From positions 31,187 to 95,186 of IMG/VR virus record IMGVR_UViG_3300047564_001181: a DNA stretch of 64,000 nt. One strand, given 5' to 3'. Made by a program: the position numbers and the translations under genes. The notes beneath the pieces were generated by a model, which saw nothing but the letters and a program-made list of their open reading frames with translations, had not been told where the DNA came from and searched no databases. This DNA comes from a virus. Below are positions 13,579 through 21,764 of this stretch, piece by piece (positions within the stretch are counted from its first letter, which is position 1; each line of letters starts with the position of its first letter).

Positions 13579-13944
13579 CTAATTATATCCTTCTTTTGCC
13601 TGTAATTCATTGAACACCTGAATAAACAGAATAAACTCATCTTCCTCAAGCTCTTTTTTGGCTAATTCATGGTTCATACTCTTTTCATTTAGGGCTATAT
13701 TCCAGTCTCCATCTACATTGACAGGGTTCATTTCAATAAATCCCTTGTTCCAAATAGTGAATAAAATATCGTTTGTGATAGACTCGTGAACCTCTATGAA
13801 CTCTGGCATATCCATAAGCTCCTGTGAAAACTTATACAAAGGCTCTCCGTCTTCTGATATCCCCACAATAGTCAAATATCCCTCTTCTAGCATTACCCTT
13901 AAAATTTCTGTAATGTCTTCTGGGGTAATTTCTTCCTCATCCAT
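13579..13944 (-). CDS. acidic hypothetical protein (121 aa)
   Basis: A 121-residue, very acidic, helix-rich protein (DEEEITPEDITEILRVMLEE at the N-terminus) with a winged-helix-like start, where YLTIVGISEDGEPLYKFSQE resembles a beta wing. It lies 7 bp after the terminase large subunit. Small winged-helix or acidic proteins often accompany terminases, but no family is recognised here. Confidence 0.75.
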   Translation of the reverse strand: MDEEEITPEDITEILRVMLEEGYLTIVGISEDGEPLYKFSQELMDMPEFIEVHESITNDILFTIWNKGFIEMNPVNVDGDWNIALNEKSMNHELAKKELEEDEFILFIQVFNELQAKEGYN

Positions 13945-13951
13945 ACTTCTC

Positions 13952-15736
13952 CTAAATCATTCCAATATTAATTAAATAATCTTTCATGTTATCTGGCATA
14001 GTTCTTTTAGGTGCATAAATAACATTATTTTCTTCTTGCTCTAACCTATCTTGTCTACCAAGAGAAGCGTAGGTATGAATTTCAATCTCTCTCAACCCCG
14101 TGTTCTTGGGAGTTCCAGAGATTGCATTATATATAGAACCACACACAGCATCTGAAAGGTCTTTAGAACCTTTGCGTGGATGGTCTACTTTATCTCTAAG
14201 TATACGCAATTGTACCAATTCTTCTTTAAGTAAGTCAATAGAAGGACCGATAATTCTTTCTTCTGATACCAACATTTTCATATCTTCATAGTGCTTTTTA
14301 GCAACGGAAAGGGTCTCAGTATTGATTCCATATGCTCTAAGTTCATTCATAATATCAAATGAATTCCATCGGTCAAAGGTTACTTTCTTTAACTTGAATC
14401 CACGATTTCTTAGTTCAAGGACATAGTTTTTAACATCTGTAAAGTTAACTGCTTTATCTGCTGTTGGTGTCCACCATCTAACAGCATCAACTACAACAAC
14501 TGGAACTACAATATCTACATCGTTAATTGTATGTGTCTTTACCCATTTCTCAACATGTGCAAGAGATACCGCACAGTGGTCGTGTTTTTGTGCAAGGTCA
14601 ACATGTACAAAATAAACCTTATCTTCATCTGGGGTAAACCATTCTGCAAACTGCCCTTTGTCATCTACCGCAAATTGATTTTGATTGAAGCAAATATCAA
14701 TCTTTTCCCTTGAAGGGAAGAATGCATCTACTGCATCTGGTGGCATACAGGCAAAGCGAGATAAAGCGTCTGTAGGGTTTGTTAAAAACTGAATCTTAAA
14801 GTCTGTAATCTTACGAGTAGGGTTAACCTCCCATGTAGGTCTACGCAAAGCAAATACTTTTGGAACCTTGTAAGAAGTAATGTGGTCTTCTTCCCAGTGG
14901 ATACTAAACCTATTCATTTCATCAAAGACATCTCCGTCTTCATCTATTACAAACTCATGCTCTCTAACTACAACATCTTTATCTGCAACAACGGCATTGT
15001 ATCTTTGCTGAATATAGTCATTCTTATATCGGGGAAATGAAAGAAGAATTAGCTTACCAAAGTCTGGGAAACGAGAGTCTACAGATGCACGATACATATC
15101 ATAGATTGCACCTGCTGTTTTAGCTTGGTCATGCCCTGATGTACTGTCAATGGCAAAGCCAGAAATCTCATCGAGAATTACGCAGATAACATTGTAACCT
15201 TCAAATGCTTCTCTTTCTGAGTGACCAGAATAGCAATTTACATACTTGTCAAACTCAATAACATTTTGTTTTGGATTGTATTTTCCAGCAAACCATGGAC
15301 AGTTATCAATACGCTTTTTAAAGTTATCGAAGAATACCCGCTTTGCTTGGTCAGCGTTGATAGCGATGTTGATGATATCAATTGAGTCTCCTGGTGGCTT
15401 TCCAAAGTATTTTGCAGGGTCTTTTAGGCACAGTAATAAATACACAATATAAGCAACAGCAATTGTTGACATATAGTCCTTACCAGAACCCTTGCCTAAT
15501 TGAAGAATTACCTCGTTCATCGTCTGTTTCCAGCGTTTTAATCCAGCTTCTTCTCCATAAAGATGGATTAATGTTTCTTTTTTATAAATCTGAGACATAG
15601 CACGAATAGCCGTATATTGATGTTCTGATAGTGGTGGTAGTCCAAGGTATTCTTTACTGGTTACAAACTCTTCAATAGTTACTGGTCTCTCTTCAAAATC
15701 CTCGCCACCGAGCATATCCAGAATGTCATCAAACAT
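13952..15736 (-). CDS. terL: terminase large subunit
   Basis: A 594-residue packaging motor. The ATPase has Walker A GKGSGKD at 81-87 and Walker B CVILDE ending at D189/E190. The RNase H-like nuclease has its first Asp in FVHVDLAQKHDH (D380), later FDRWNS, and a final acidic DLSDAV near 543. It cuts and drives DNA into proheads. The ATG shares a base with the stop of the upstream small-subunit-like gene. Length and motif order are normal. Confidence 0.95.
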   Translation of the reverse strand: MFDDILDMLGGEDFEERPVTIEEFVTSKEYLGLPPLSEHQYTAIRAMSQIYKKETLIHLYGEEAGLKRWKQTMNEVILQLGKGSGKDYMSTIAVAYIVYLLLCLKDPAKYFGKPPGDSIDIINIAINADQAKRVFFDNFKKRIDNCPWFAGKYNPKQNVIEFDKYVNCYSGHSEREAFEGYNVICVILDEISGFAIDSTSGHDQAKTAGAIYDMYRASVDSRFPDFGKLILLSFPRYKNDYIQQRYNAVVADKDVVVREHEFVIDEDGDVFDEMNRFSIHWEEDHITSYKVPKVFALRRPTWEVNPTRKITDFKIQFLTNPTDALSRFACMPPDAVDAFFPSREKIDICFNQNQFAVDDKGQFAEWFTPDEDKVYFVHVDLAQKHDHCAVSLAHVEKWVKTHTINDVDIVVPVVVVDAVRWWTPTADKAVNFTDVKNYVLELRNRGFKLKKVTFDRWNSFDIMNELRAYGINTETLSVAKKHYEDMKMLVSEERIIGPSIDLLKEELVQLRILRDKVDHPRKGSKDLSDAVCGSIYNAISGTPKNTGLREIEIHTYASLGRQDRLEQEENNVIYAPKRTMPDNMKDYLINIGMI

Positions 15737-16251
15737 TAGAATGCCTCTGCTTTATCTGTCACTTCACTAAGTCTAGCCATAACCTTTGGCTTACAATGCT
15801 CACACTGAGATACAACATCCCTAATAATTGACGCAAGAATCTGTTGCTTTTCTTCTGTAGCAATAATCTTTTCAGCCATCTCATTATTCTCAAGGACACC
15901 AGCCTTTTGAAGCATATCAATTTGTTTTTGCTGAATATCTGCAACAAGTTTAACCGCAGCAGTTCTTTGTGCAAGATTAGATGTATTTGTTGCCTCTTCG
16001 ATGATATCCCATGCCTCTTTAATTAGCATAGAATAGTGTTGGTCTGCTGCACCTAAAGCTTCTCGTGCTCGCATCTGAACTTGTCTGTCAGACTGAACGA
16101 CTCCACGCCACTCATTTAGATACTCAATCACATCTTTACGAGTAAAGCCTGTTATCTTTGCAATCTTTGTAGGGTCAGTATTGCCTTTTAAAAATTCATT
16201 TACGACAATATTAATTCTTGCCCAGTGGTCTGCTAATTCTAAATCAGACAT
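15736..16251 (-). CDS. terminase small subunit-like DNA-binding protein
   Basis: A 171-residue protein directly upstream of terL and coupled to it. The N-terminal 60 residues look like a helix-turn-helix (DPTKIAKITGFTRKDVIEYL, about 26-45), followed by long helices (about 70-150) that could form the ring. A CEHC pair is near the C-terminus. Gene order and architecture fit a small terminase that recognises the packaging site. No diagnostic motif proves it. Confidence 0.65.
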   Translation of the reverse strand: MSDLELADHWARINIVVNEFLKGNTDPTKIAKITGFTRKDVIEYLNEWRGVVQSDRQVQMRAREALGAADQHYSMLIKEAWDIIEEATNTSNLAQRTAAVKLVADIQQKQIDMLQKAGVLENNEMAEKIIATEEKQQILASIIRDVVSQCEHCKPKVMARLSEVTDKAEAF

Positions 16252-16522
16252 TCTTTTTCACATACTTTCTCTTTGGTTTTACAAGACACTTAAGTCTATC
16301 GATATAAAATGCCCGATATCCAGAGCGACTATAGCAATCAACCCACATAACATCTTTTTCTTTATGATGAACTACACGCTGGAAAATAAATTCCCCATGT
16401 TCACTTTTAATCTTAATCTTCATTCCTGGCTTAATTAAATCTTTTCCATGTTGATACTCATAAGATATTTCCCAGTTTGGATTAACATAAGGTTCTTTAG
16501 TGAACTTTTTCCTTCTAGACAT
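16244..16522 (-). CDS. basic hypothetical protein (92 aa)
   Basis: A 92-residue Lys/Tyr-rich protein with a beta-rich middle (KPGMKIKIKSEHGEFIFQRV) and strongly basic ends (MSRRKKF..., KPKRKYVKKNV). It looks like a small nucleic acid-binding barrel. It shares TAATG with the FmdB-like gene upstream and overlaps the terminase small subunit gene by 8 bp. No firm family. Confidence 0.7.
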   Translation of the reverse strand: MSRRKKFTKEPYVNPNWEISYEYQHGKDLIKPGMKIKIKSEHGEFIFQRVVHHKEKDVMWVDCYSRSGYRAFYIDRLKCLVKPKRKYVKKNV

Positions 16523-16698
16523 TATCCACCCGTACTATAAAATCCAGACCCCTTGAACTGAATTTGTGGAGCAGCAAAAGACCTGCTCATGGTATATCCA
16601 CATTTTTCACAAATGACAACATCGTCTCTTTCTTCTACAGTTCTCGATAAGTCTCTAGATAAATCACATTCTATACATGTATACTGGTAAGTAGGCAT
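16522..16698 (-). CDS. FmdB-like zinc ribbon protein (58 aa)
   Basis: A short gene. The product starts MPTYQYTCIECD with C8/C11 and a second pair C30/C33 (CEKC), then SFAAPQIQFKGSGFYSTGG. This closely follows the FmdB/putative regulatory zinc-ribbon family ('MPtYeY.C..CG......C..C.....r....p...f.gsGFY.tD'). Its role in phage is unknown. The stop shares TAATG with the next gene. The ATG lies 6 bases after an extended -10 TATAAT, suggesting leaderless translation. Confidence 0.85.
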   Translation of the reverse strand: MPTYQYTCIECDLSRDLSRTVEERDDVVICEKCGYTMSRSFAAPQIQFKGSGFYSTGG

Positions 16699-16704
16699 AA
16701 GATT

Positions 16705-16713
16705 ATTATATCA
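16705..16713 (-). promoter_or_regulatory. extended -10 promoter for the FmdB-like gene
   Basis: TGATATAAT (TGnTATAAT) on the minus strand ends 6 bases before the ATG at 16698. The -35 region (AGCGTC at the right spacing) is poor, consistent with an extended -10 type. It overlaps the stop of the DUF3310 gene. Confidence 0.55.
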
Positions 16714-16992
16714 GTAGTTCCCTTCAAGACGCTTAATTTCGTCCTGAATGTAGAAGATAGCCTTTTTTAAGTCTTCAATATGTTTTTCTTCATTTTTTAG
16801 ACCAGCTCTCCAAAGATATTTGATTGCATTTCCAATGTTGTAGTTTCGATGCCTCACAACTTGGATACATTCAATGCCACTTGGGTCACTTGTATAGTGC
16901 TGCGGATGGTTTACCATGTCTGACACATACACTTCTGTGTATCTTTCTGGCTCAGCACCCTTCTGTGAATACCAATTTTTATATTCTTCCAT
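16711..16992 (-). CDS. DUF3310 protein
   Basis: A 93-residue protein with VNHPQHYTSDPSGIECIQVV at about 27-46 and then YNIGNAIKYLWRAGLKNE, EDLKKAIFYIQDEI. This is the DUF3310 (SaV-like) pattern common in tailed phages, often called nucleotide kinase-like although its activity is unproven. It shares one base with the glycosyltransferase stop. Confidence 0.9.
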   Translation of the reverse strand: MEEYKNWYSQKGAEPERYTEVYVSDMVNHPQHYTSDPSGIECIQVVRHRNYNIGNAIKYLWRAGLKNEEKHIEDLKKAIFYIQDEIKRLEGNY

Positions 16993-18020
16993 TATATTTT
17001 CCCTTCAATTTCTTTAAGTCTAGGTAGAGCGTACTTGGCAATAACATCTTCCCAATTCCACTCTTTGTGTATTTTGATTGCTTTTGTAGCAGATTCTTTA
17101 AACTCTTCTTCGTGGTTTTGATAAACCTCACGCATTAGTTTTTTAATAGAGTCTTTTCTAGCCATATAAACCTCGCCAAGATATGACTCTTTTAGGTATG
17201 ATGGAATTCGTTCTGGAACTGGAACTAGGTCACTATCAATCTTATGTTTGATATCATCCTTGTACTCAGCCCATTCCCAAGTAGAGATTACTGGCATACC
17301 GCTTGCCATAGCTTCTAATGGCATCATTCCAAATCCTTCGCCCCATGATGGGTAAACTAGGCAGTGTGTATTGTGTAACATCTTAAGATAATCACTAAAT
17401 GACAATGACTCTCTAATTGTAATAATATTCTTGTATAAAGTTTCTGGAGCAACTAAATTTCCATCTTTATCTGGAATTCTAATTGTGTGTCCCTGCGGAT
17501 ATGATTTAATCAGAAGTAGCACATCTTCGTTATCACCAAACTCTTCAATAAATGCTTCTACAGTTACTTGTCCACCTTTACGAATATAGGGTTCTCCTAA
17601 GTGTAGGAAAATAAACTTTCCGTCCTGAAGTTTTCTTTTTGCAGGAATAAACTTTCCAGATACTCCATGCGGAACTACATAAACAGGATTGTTTACTTTA
17701 GCCCTATATACATCTGCAATCCAAGATGATGTTGCCCAAACCTCATCACCTTTATCTAAGCACTTAGCCCATCTCTCACAAAGCTCTGTAGTTTCATGTG
17801 CGGAGTACAAAACATTGTAGGCATTTGCTAACAATATATGATGTTGAGGAACTGCAAATGAAATATTGATTACAGATTCTTGGCTTAATTTTTGAACATC
17901 GTATCCAGCTTCATACAGTTGATTGTATATACTATTACTTGCTGTAGCATAGCCACTATCATTAGTTGAATAGTCAGAGTACATGGTTGCACCAGTGACA
18001 TTAATCTTTACTTTTTCCAT
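16992..18020 (-). CDS. glycosyltransferase family 4
   Basis: A 342-residue GT-B enzyme with clear GT4 marks: SAHETTEL and TSSWIADVY in the first half, VVPHGV at the linker, and the retaining EX7E motif in GEGFGMMPLEAMASGMPVI. It transfers a sugar from an NDP-sugar. It sits between DUF3310 and a helix-turn-helix gene at the edge of the DNA-metabolism block, not with the other glycan genes. DNA-base glycosylation is therefore one option, along with virion or host glycan modification. The ATG overlaps the HTH gene by 13 bp. Confidence 0.9.
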   Translation of the reverse strand: MEKVKINVTGATMYSDYSTNDSGYATASNSIYNQLYEAGYDVQKLSQESVINISFAVPQHHILLANAYNVLYSAHETTELCERWAKCLDKGDEVWATSSWIADVYRAKVNNPVYVVPHGVSGKFIPAKRKLQDGKFIFLHLGEPYIRKGGQVTVEAFIEEFGDNEDVLLLIKSYPQGHTIRIPDKDGNLVAPETLYKNIITIRESLSFSDYLKMLHNTHCLVYPSWGEGFGMMPLEAMASGMPVISTWEWAEYKDDIKHKIDSDLVPVPERIPSYLKESYLGEVYMARKDSIKKLMREVYQNHEEEFKESATKAIKIHKEWNWEDVIAKYALPRLKEIEGKI

Positions 18021-18169
18021 GACCGTTGATTCCTAATCAATCCGTGCTTTTCGAGTGCTCTTTGGATAGTCATGTGACTAACACCAGCCTCTTCAGCCAT
18101 CTCTTTGATGTTCTTTCTTTCGACTACATATCTTTTTTGTAGCCAAACTTTTGACTCATAAAGTTTCAC
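18008..18169 (-). CDS. small helix-turn-helix protein (53 aa)
   Basis: A short gene starting with GTG that shares one base with the stop of the RuvC-like gene (TAGTG). The product is nearly all HTH: LQKRYVVERKNIKEMAEEAG, VSHMTIQRALEKHGLI. The pattern 'NIkEMAeeaGVS..TI.raL.khGl' matches AsiA-independent sigma-like/resolvase HTH domains used by homing-type and regulatory phage proteins. It could regulate the surrounding operon or assist a nuclease. Confidence 0.8.
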   Translation of the reverse strand: MKLYESKVWLQKRYVVERKNIKEMAEEAGVSHMTIQRALEKHGLIRNQRSWKK

Positions 18170-18729
18170 TATTTTACCCTATTCTTATATACATAATAGG
18201 CAATACCACAAGCATCTCCAACATCGTTATCATCAATATCAATATCATACTTCTTAAAGAAATCCATAGTCTTTTGCTTTCTAATATCTCTAATGCGAGC
18301 TTTAATAAAAGCTTCACCTTTCCCTGGATATTGAGACTTTACTTCTTCCTTCATTGCCTTTGTAAAGTTATTATTTCCAATATATGATTGCCATTGAATT
18401 GGAGTTATTGTAACTACCTCTGTCTTCTTATCTAGTAGATTAGTAAGTAGAGCACCAACTACCATTGCAATCTTTAGACCTGCATCCGCAGATTTTACCA
18501 TAATAGCCTGTTCGATTGCAACATAATCGGGAGAAGTTATTTTTTTTAATGCTTTTGCTTTAGTTCCAGCATCTTTAATCTTGTCATAAATAGTCATTCC
18601 AACAACTGGAAGCTTACCTATTTTAGTAATCTTTCCATCTTCAATCAGACAAAATGCTACTGATGCTGTTGAAGCGTCAATTCCTAGAACTCTTTTTGCG
18701 TTTGTTCTTTTCAATTCCGCTAATGACAT
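18169..18729 (-). CDS. RuvC-like Holliday junction resolvase
   Basis: A 186-residue protein with an RNase H-like fold. LGIDASTASVAF carries the first Asp (D18), YVAIEQ carries E73, and DDNDVGDACGIA carries the last Asp pair (D169/D172). These match the RuvC catalytic set. It would resolve branched DNA before packaging. It overlaps the zinc-finger gene upstream by 53 bp. PD-(D/E)XK nucleases nearby complete a recombination set. Confidence 0.85.
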   Translation of the reverse strand: MSLAELKRTNAKRVLGIDASTASVAFCLIEDGKITKIGKLPVVGMTIYDKIKDAGTKAKALKKITSPDYVAIEQAIMVKSADAGLKIAMVVGALLTNLLDKKTEVVTITPIQWQSYIGNNNFTKAMKEEVKSQYPGKGEAFIKARIRDIRKQKTMDFFKKYDIDIDDNDVGDACGIAYYVYKNRVK

Positions 18730-18994
18730 TTCTTATATCTCCAATTACTTTTACTGTATCATTTTTTGTATTCTTTGATTCACACCAAGCACAAACCTCT
18801 GACGGGTTATGTTTGCTTAAAATGGTATCGCATTGAATGCATACCCTGTGTTTACCAGCAAGTCTTTCTCTTTTTTCATAGTACTTCTGCATAATCCTTT
18901 TATTAGTTGCAACCCTGCAACATTGATTAGAGCAATACTTTTGATTATGAGTTTTAAACTCAAATTCTTTTCCACACTCTGCACAGATTTTCAT
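18677..18994 (-). CDS. double zinc-finger protein
   Basis: A 105-residue protein with two four-cysteine sites: C4/C7/C21/C25 (CAECGKEF...QKYCSNQC) and C52/C55/C68/C71 (CIQC...CAWC). The tail is basic (KNKRKKSSRN). The first finger resembles those linked to phage HNH nucleases. A DNA-binding accessory role with the RuvC-like and nuclease genes is likely. It overlaps RuvC by 53 bp in another frame and is joined to the upstream gene by ATGA. Confidence 0.8.
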   Translation of the reverse strand: MKICAECGKEFEFKTHNQKYCSNQCCRVATNKRIMQKYYEKRERLAGKHRVCIQCDTILSKHNPSEVCAWCESKNTKNDTVKVIGDIRNVISGIEKNKRKKSSRN

Positions 18995-19779
18995 AGCTTC
19001 CTGACCTGTAGTGGTTCAATCTTGGTACGACCATCTGGAGCCTCCTGACACGCATCAAAAATAGGACAGTACTTACATTGGTAAGAACTCTTTGTATATC
19101 CACGCTTTACATTTTTCTTTTCTTCCCAAGCCTGACGAACTTCACGCATCCAGTCAAAGATGTAGTCTGCATATTCTTGATTGTCTTCTGTCATAAGAAT
19201 TGGGAATGTAGAAATCTCATGTGTGTTTTTATTTTCATAAAGGAAGAAGCCTTCTTGTGCTCCTGTACCCTTCATATAAATAAGAATTTGAACTAGATGT
19301 GACTCGGATGGTGTCTGTGTCATTTTACGAATGTCGTACTGTTCAGACTTAATGGTTTTAATTTCGCCAATGATTTCTTCTCCGTCAACATCCATTACGA
19401 CATCGATAAAGCCACGAATAGGTGGGTCAGAAAGTTTTAATTCTCTTTCTACCTCTTTAACTGTAGCAACCTGAGTTACTTTCTTTAAAGCTTTTTGAAT
19501 GCGGTCATGGCTTGCTGTGCCATTTTCCATAGCAGCCATACCCTCTGCGGTGAATGAGTCTTTCATCACTACACCATTAAATGCAAATTGCCAATATCTA
19601 GGGCAAGTTCCAAAACCATATCCTACTGTAGATGGTGAAAATGAATATTTGGTTTGAACACCATCTCTTTGCTTTCCTTCTAGACTTGCTACCTTTAATT
19701 CTTTTTGTAGCTTCTTATGGTCTATCTTTGTTTCTCTCTTGCGATTCTTTAACGCACTAATATGGTTAGTTGGTGACAT
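18991..19779 (-). CDS. Cas4/RecB-like PD-(D/E)XK exonuclease with Fe-S cysteines
   Basis: A 262-residue nuclease. H91 (SHDRIQ), D126 (GFIDVV) and E139-x-K141 (GEIKT) form the RecB-type PD-(D/E)XK site. Q163 follows (HLVQILIY). Cysteines C59 (CPRYW), C235, C238 and C244 match the four-cysteine iron-sulfur site of Cas4 and AddB. It probably makes 3' ends for RecA-mediated recombination. No CRISPR array or other cas gene is present, so this is the phage recombination form. Confidence 0.88.
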   Translation of the reverse strand: MSPTNHISALKNRKRETKIDHKKLQKELKVASLEGKQRDGVQTKYSFSPSTVGYGFGTCPRYWQFAFNGVVMKDSFTAEGMAAMENGTASHDRIQKALKKVTQVATVKEVERELKLSDPPIRGFIDVVMDVDGEEIIGEIKTIKSEQYDIRKMTQTPSESHLVQILIYMKGTGAQEGFFLYENKNTHEISTFPILMTEDNQEYADYIFDWMREVRQAWEEKKNVKRGYTKSSYQCKYCPIFDACQEAPDGRTKIEPLQVRKL

Positions 19780-19787
19780 TTCTTCTC

Positions 19788-20114
19788 CTAGTAAATCTTT
19801 GTCGTGTATTTCAATGCTCCTACAAGCTTGTCTATTGTATCAGACATTGTGTAGTAAACATTCTTTTTGGTATGATTTACCGACCCACTTGGACCTTTAG
19901 CCACTGTAGTATACCAAGTCGCTAGAATCTGGAACTTAGCAGACATAGCCTGAAGCTTTGTAATTAATGCAATCGCTTGCATTGCTGGCACATCTGGCTT
20001 TACGAGTAATTTTACAATAATACCCAACGCCTCATCTAAATCCTCATCCTTCATAAACTCATGAAGGTCATTAAACTCTGTAATCTTATTAATCTGGTCA
20101 AGAGTTGTTTCCAT
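19788..20114 (-). CDS. hypothetical helical protein (108 aa)
   Basis: A 108-residue alpha-helical protein (ALGIIVKLLVKPDVPAMQAI, ITKLQAMSAKFQILATWYTT). It overlaps the preceding nuclease-like gene by 17 bp and precedes the Cas4-like gene by 8 bp. Helical proteins of this kind recur in actinophage replication blocks without known function. A structural or adaptor role in the recombination complex is possible but unproven. Confidence 0.75.
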   Translation of the reverse strand: METTLDQINKITEFNDLHEFMKDEDLDEALGIIVKLLVKPDVPAMQAIALITKLQAMSAKFQILATWYTTVAKGPSGSVNHTKKNVYYTMSDTIDKLVGALKYTTKIY

Positions 20115-20403
20115 TTGCTCTCCTTACTAAATCCTCTAACATAGCCCACTCAATTACGGCTAATCTTGTTTTATATTTGTCTCCCAATACAACCATAAGT
20201 GCTGGAGACTTTTCTTTATCTGTTCTAAGGGCATCGGTTACAATCTTTGCCCAATTGTCTTGTGATATAGAATATGACTTTTCATACTCTTTAATATCTA
20301 TTACAAACTCTTCCCAGCTTGCATCACCCTTTTGGTACTGTCCACGCCCAGAGTTCTTATGTGCCTTAGCACCAATCTTTTTAATCTCTCCACGCTCACT
20401 CAT
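20098..20403 (-). CDS. putative PD-(D/E)XK resolvase-like nuclease
   Basis: A 101-residue protein. GRGQYQKGDASWEEFVIDIK at about 19-38 fits the small phage resolvase/endonuclease pattern 'G...KGD...  .FviD.K', followed by SYSISQDNWAKIV and a central LMVVLGDKYKTRLAVI strand pair. D36 and K38 would be the D-x-K of the site. The start at 20403 is taken because ATGA couples it to the upstream gene; the frame is open 39 bp further. The assignment is by motif only. Confidence 0.6.
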   Translation of the reverse strand: MSERGEIKKIGAKAHKNSGRGQYQKGDASWEEFVIDIKEYEKSYSISQDNWAKIVTDALRTDKEKSPALMVVLGDKYKTRLAVIEWAMLEDLVRRANGNNS

Positions 20404-20588
20404 AACTTTCCTTCCGATTGATGATTGCTGCTGCACTTCCAAATAAGTTTTCTTTTTTCTTCATTTAATCTAGCAGACTTTACAGTTTCAGAGCATTCCT
20501 GACACATGAATGTTCCAGAGATTTCAATATACTCCTCAACATCCTCTTCTGTATTTTCTTTATTAAGAAAATCTTTAGGGTTTATCAT
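20400..20588 (-). CDS. small zinc-binding protein (62 aa)
   Basis: A 62-residue protein with an acidic N-terminus, C29/C32 (CQEC), and C52/H56 (KCSSNH). This looks like a single zinc finger. ATGA overlaps join it to recA upstream and to the resolvase-like gene downstream. No function is known; a recombination accessory is plausible. Confidence 0.7.
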   Translation of the reverse strand: MINPKDFLNKENTEEDVEEYIEISGTFMCQECSETVKSARLNEEKRKLIWKCSSNHQSEGKL

Positions 20589-21592
20589 ACCTTTTCGTAT
20601 ACCAAAATCTTTAGTTTGTCAAACATTTCTTTGTTTTCACGAACCATATCTACTACCTTAGCACGACCCTGAACACGCTCTCCTAGAACTGTGTACCAAG
20701 CTCCACCTCGTTCGATTACACCCATCATTTCAGCTGTATCTACTAGGTCTGCAACCTCGTCTACACCAACATGCTCACCCTGGAAGTAGAAGTCGTACGA
20801 GCCTGTAATAAATTGTGGACCAGTCTTGTTATAGTCAATTGTCCAGTTTACAGGACGACCAACCTTTTGCTCAATTAACTTATCACCGACTGCAACTTTA
20901 TCCTTGATAGAGTTTGCCTCAGCTTCTGATGACCAGAGCTTTACAATTGTTGAGCTAAAGAACTTAACAGCCATACCACCTGTTGGGATATGAGTAGCAT
21001 GCATAGAGCCAAACTGGTTACGCTGCTGTGAGATAAGAACCAACAATGTATTCTTATTTGCATAGTTAAGCATCTTAACTGCGTGAGTCATATCTTTTGC
21101 TTCTGCACCAATCTGCTTTGTGTCTTGAAGGTGCTTTAGTTCTTCTCCATCTTTTTCAAAATAGATTGCGGGTAGCAATGCTGAGATTGAGTCAACTACT
21201 ATTAAGTCGACTCCTGCGTTCATAAGTTGAACACCAATATCAACCATGTCGTTGATAGTCTTAACTGGAGAATAGATTAGCTTAGATGAATCTACACCTA
21301 GTTTTTCTGCCCACTCCTGTGAGTAAGACTGCTCAGCGTCAATCCAAGCACATACCTTACCTAACTTCTGTGCCTCAGCAATCATCTGAAGACAGAAGGA
21401 TGACTTACCTGCTGATTTATTTCCCCAGATAAGAACCTGTCGCCCATAGGCGAATCCACCTTTTAGTCCAACATTTAGACTAAGGCTTGGCGTTGCCTGT
21501 TTTTCGATTTCGACCTCTGTTGCCGACTGAACCCTTTGTCTTGTCTTTGGGTCTAGTCTGGACAGGATGTCCTCTATAGTTATCTCGCTCAT
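20585..21592 (-). CDS. recA: RecA-like recombinase
   Basis: A 335-residue RecA-fold protein. Walker A is GNKSAGKS at 57-64 and Walker B is LIVVDSIS near 131-138. The L1/L2 region follows with SQQRNQFGSMHATHIPTGG, where a QR/glutamine sensor is recognisable. It promotes strand exchange and recombination-dependent replication. It overlaps the upstream gene by 113 bp in another frame. The N-terminal 40 residues read as a normal helical cap, so the start at 21592 is kept. Confidence 0.93.
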   Translation of the reverse strand: MSEITIEDILSRLDPKTRQRVQSATEVEIEKQATPSLSLNVGLKGGFAYGRQVLIWGNKSAGKSSFCLQMIAEAQKLGKVCAWIDAEQSYSQEWAEKLGVDSSKLIYSPVKTINDMVDIGVQLMNAGVDLIVVDSISALLPAIYFEKDGEELKHLQDTKQIGAEAKDMTHAVKMLNYANKNTLLVLISQQRNQFGSMHATHIPTGGMAVKFFSSTIVKLWSSEAEANSIKDKVAVGDKLIEQKVGRPVNWTIDYNKTGPQFITGSYDFYFQGEHVGVDEVADLVDTAEMMGVIERGGAWYTVLGERVQGRAKVVDMVRENKEMFDKLKILVYEKV

Positions 21593-21764
21593 AAAAGTGA
21601 TTCTCCAATATTTCTGCTAATTGCCGTATGTCATCATTTCTCATTGATGAAAGTTTTTTAATTATTGAGAAGATTAAATCTTCATCGTGGCTCTTGATTA
21701 CCATTAGGTATTCTCCCTCTGAGCCTTCTAGGAAATACCCAGAGATATTATCCTTTGACACCAT
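21480..21764 (-). CDS. hypothetical protein overlapping recA (94 aa)
   Basis: A 94-residue protein. The first 60 residues look like a folded domain (GYFLEGSEGEYLMVIKSHDE, then MRNDDIRQLAEILENHFYE). The last 38 residues are basic and disordered (RPKDKTKGSVGNRGRNRKTG) and are encoded over the start of recA in another frame. Without it a 155-bp gap would be left before recA. It overlaps the MazG-like gene by 17 bp. Confidence 0.65.
   Translation of the reverse strand: MVSKDNISGYFLEGSEGEYLMVIKSHDEDLIFSIIKKLSSMRNDDIRQLAEILENHFYERDNYRGHPVQTRPKDKTKGSVGNRGRNRKTGNAKP

Noticed and set aside
18991-19779. Cas4 gene as part of a CRISPR-Cas system
   Set aside because: No repeats or other cas genes occur in the window; the gene sits in a recombination operon.
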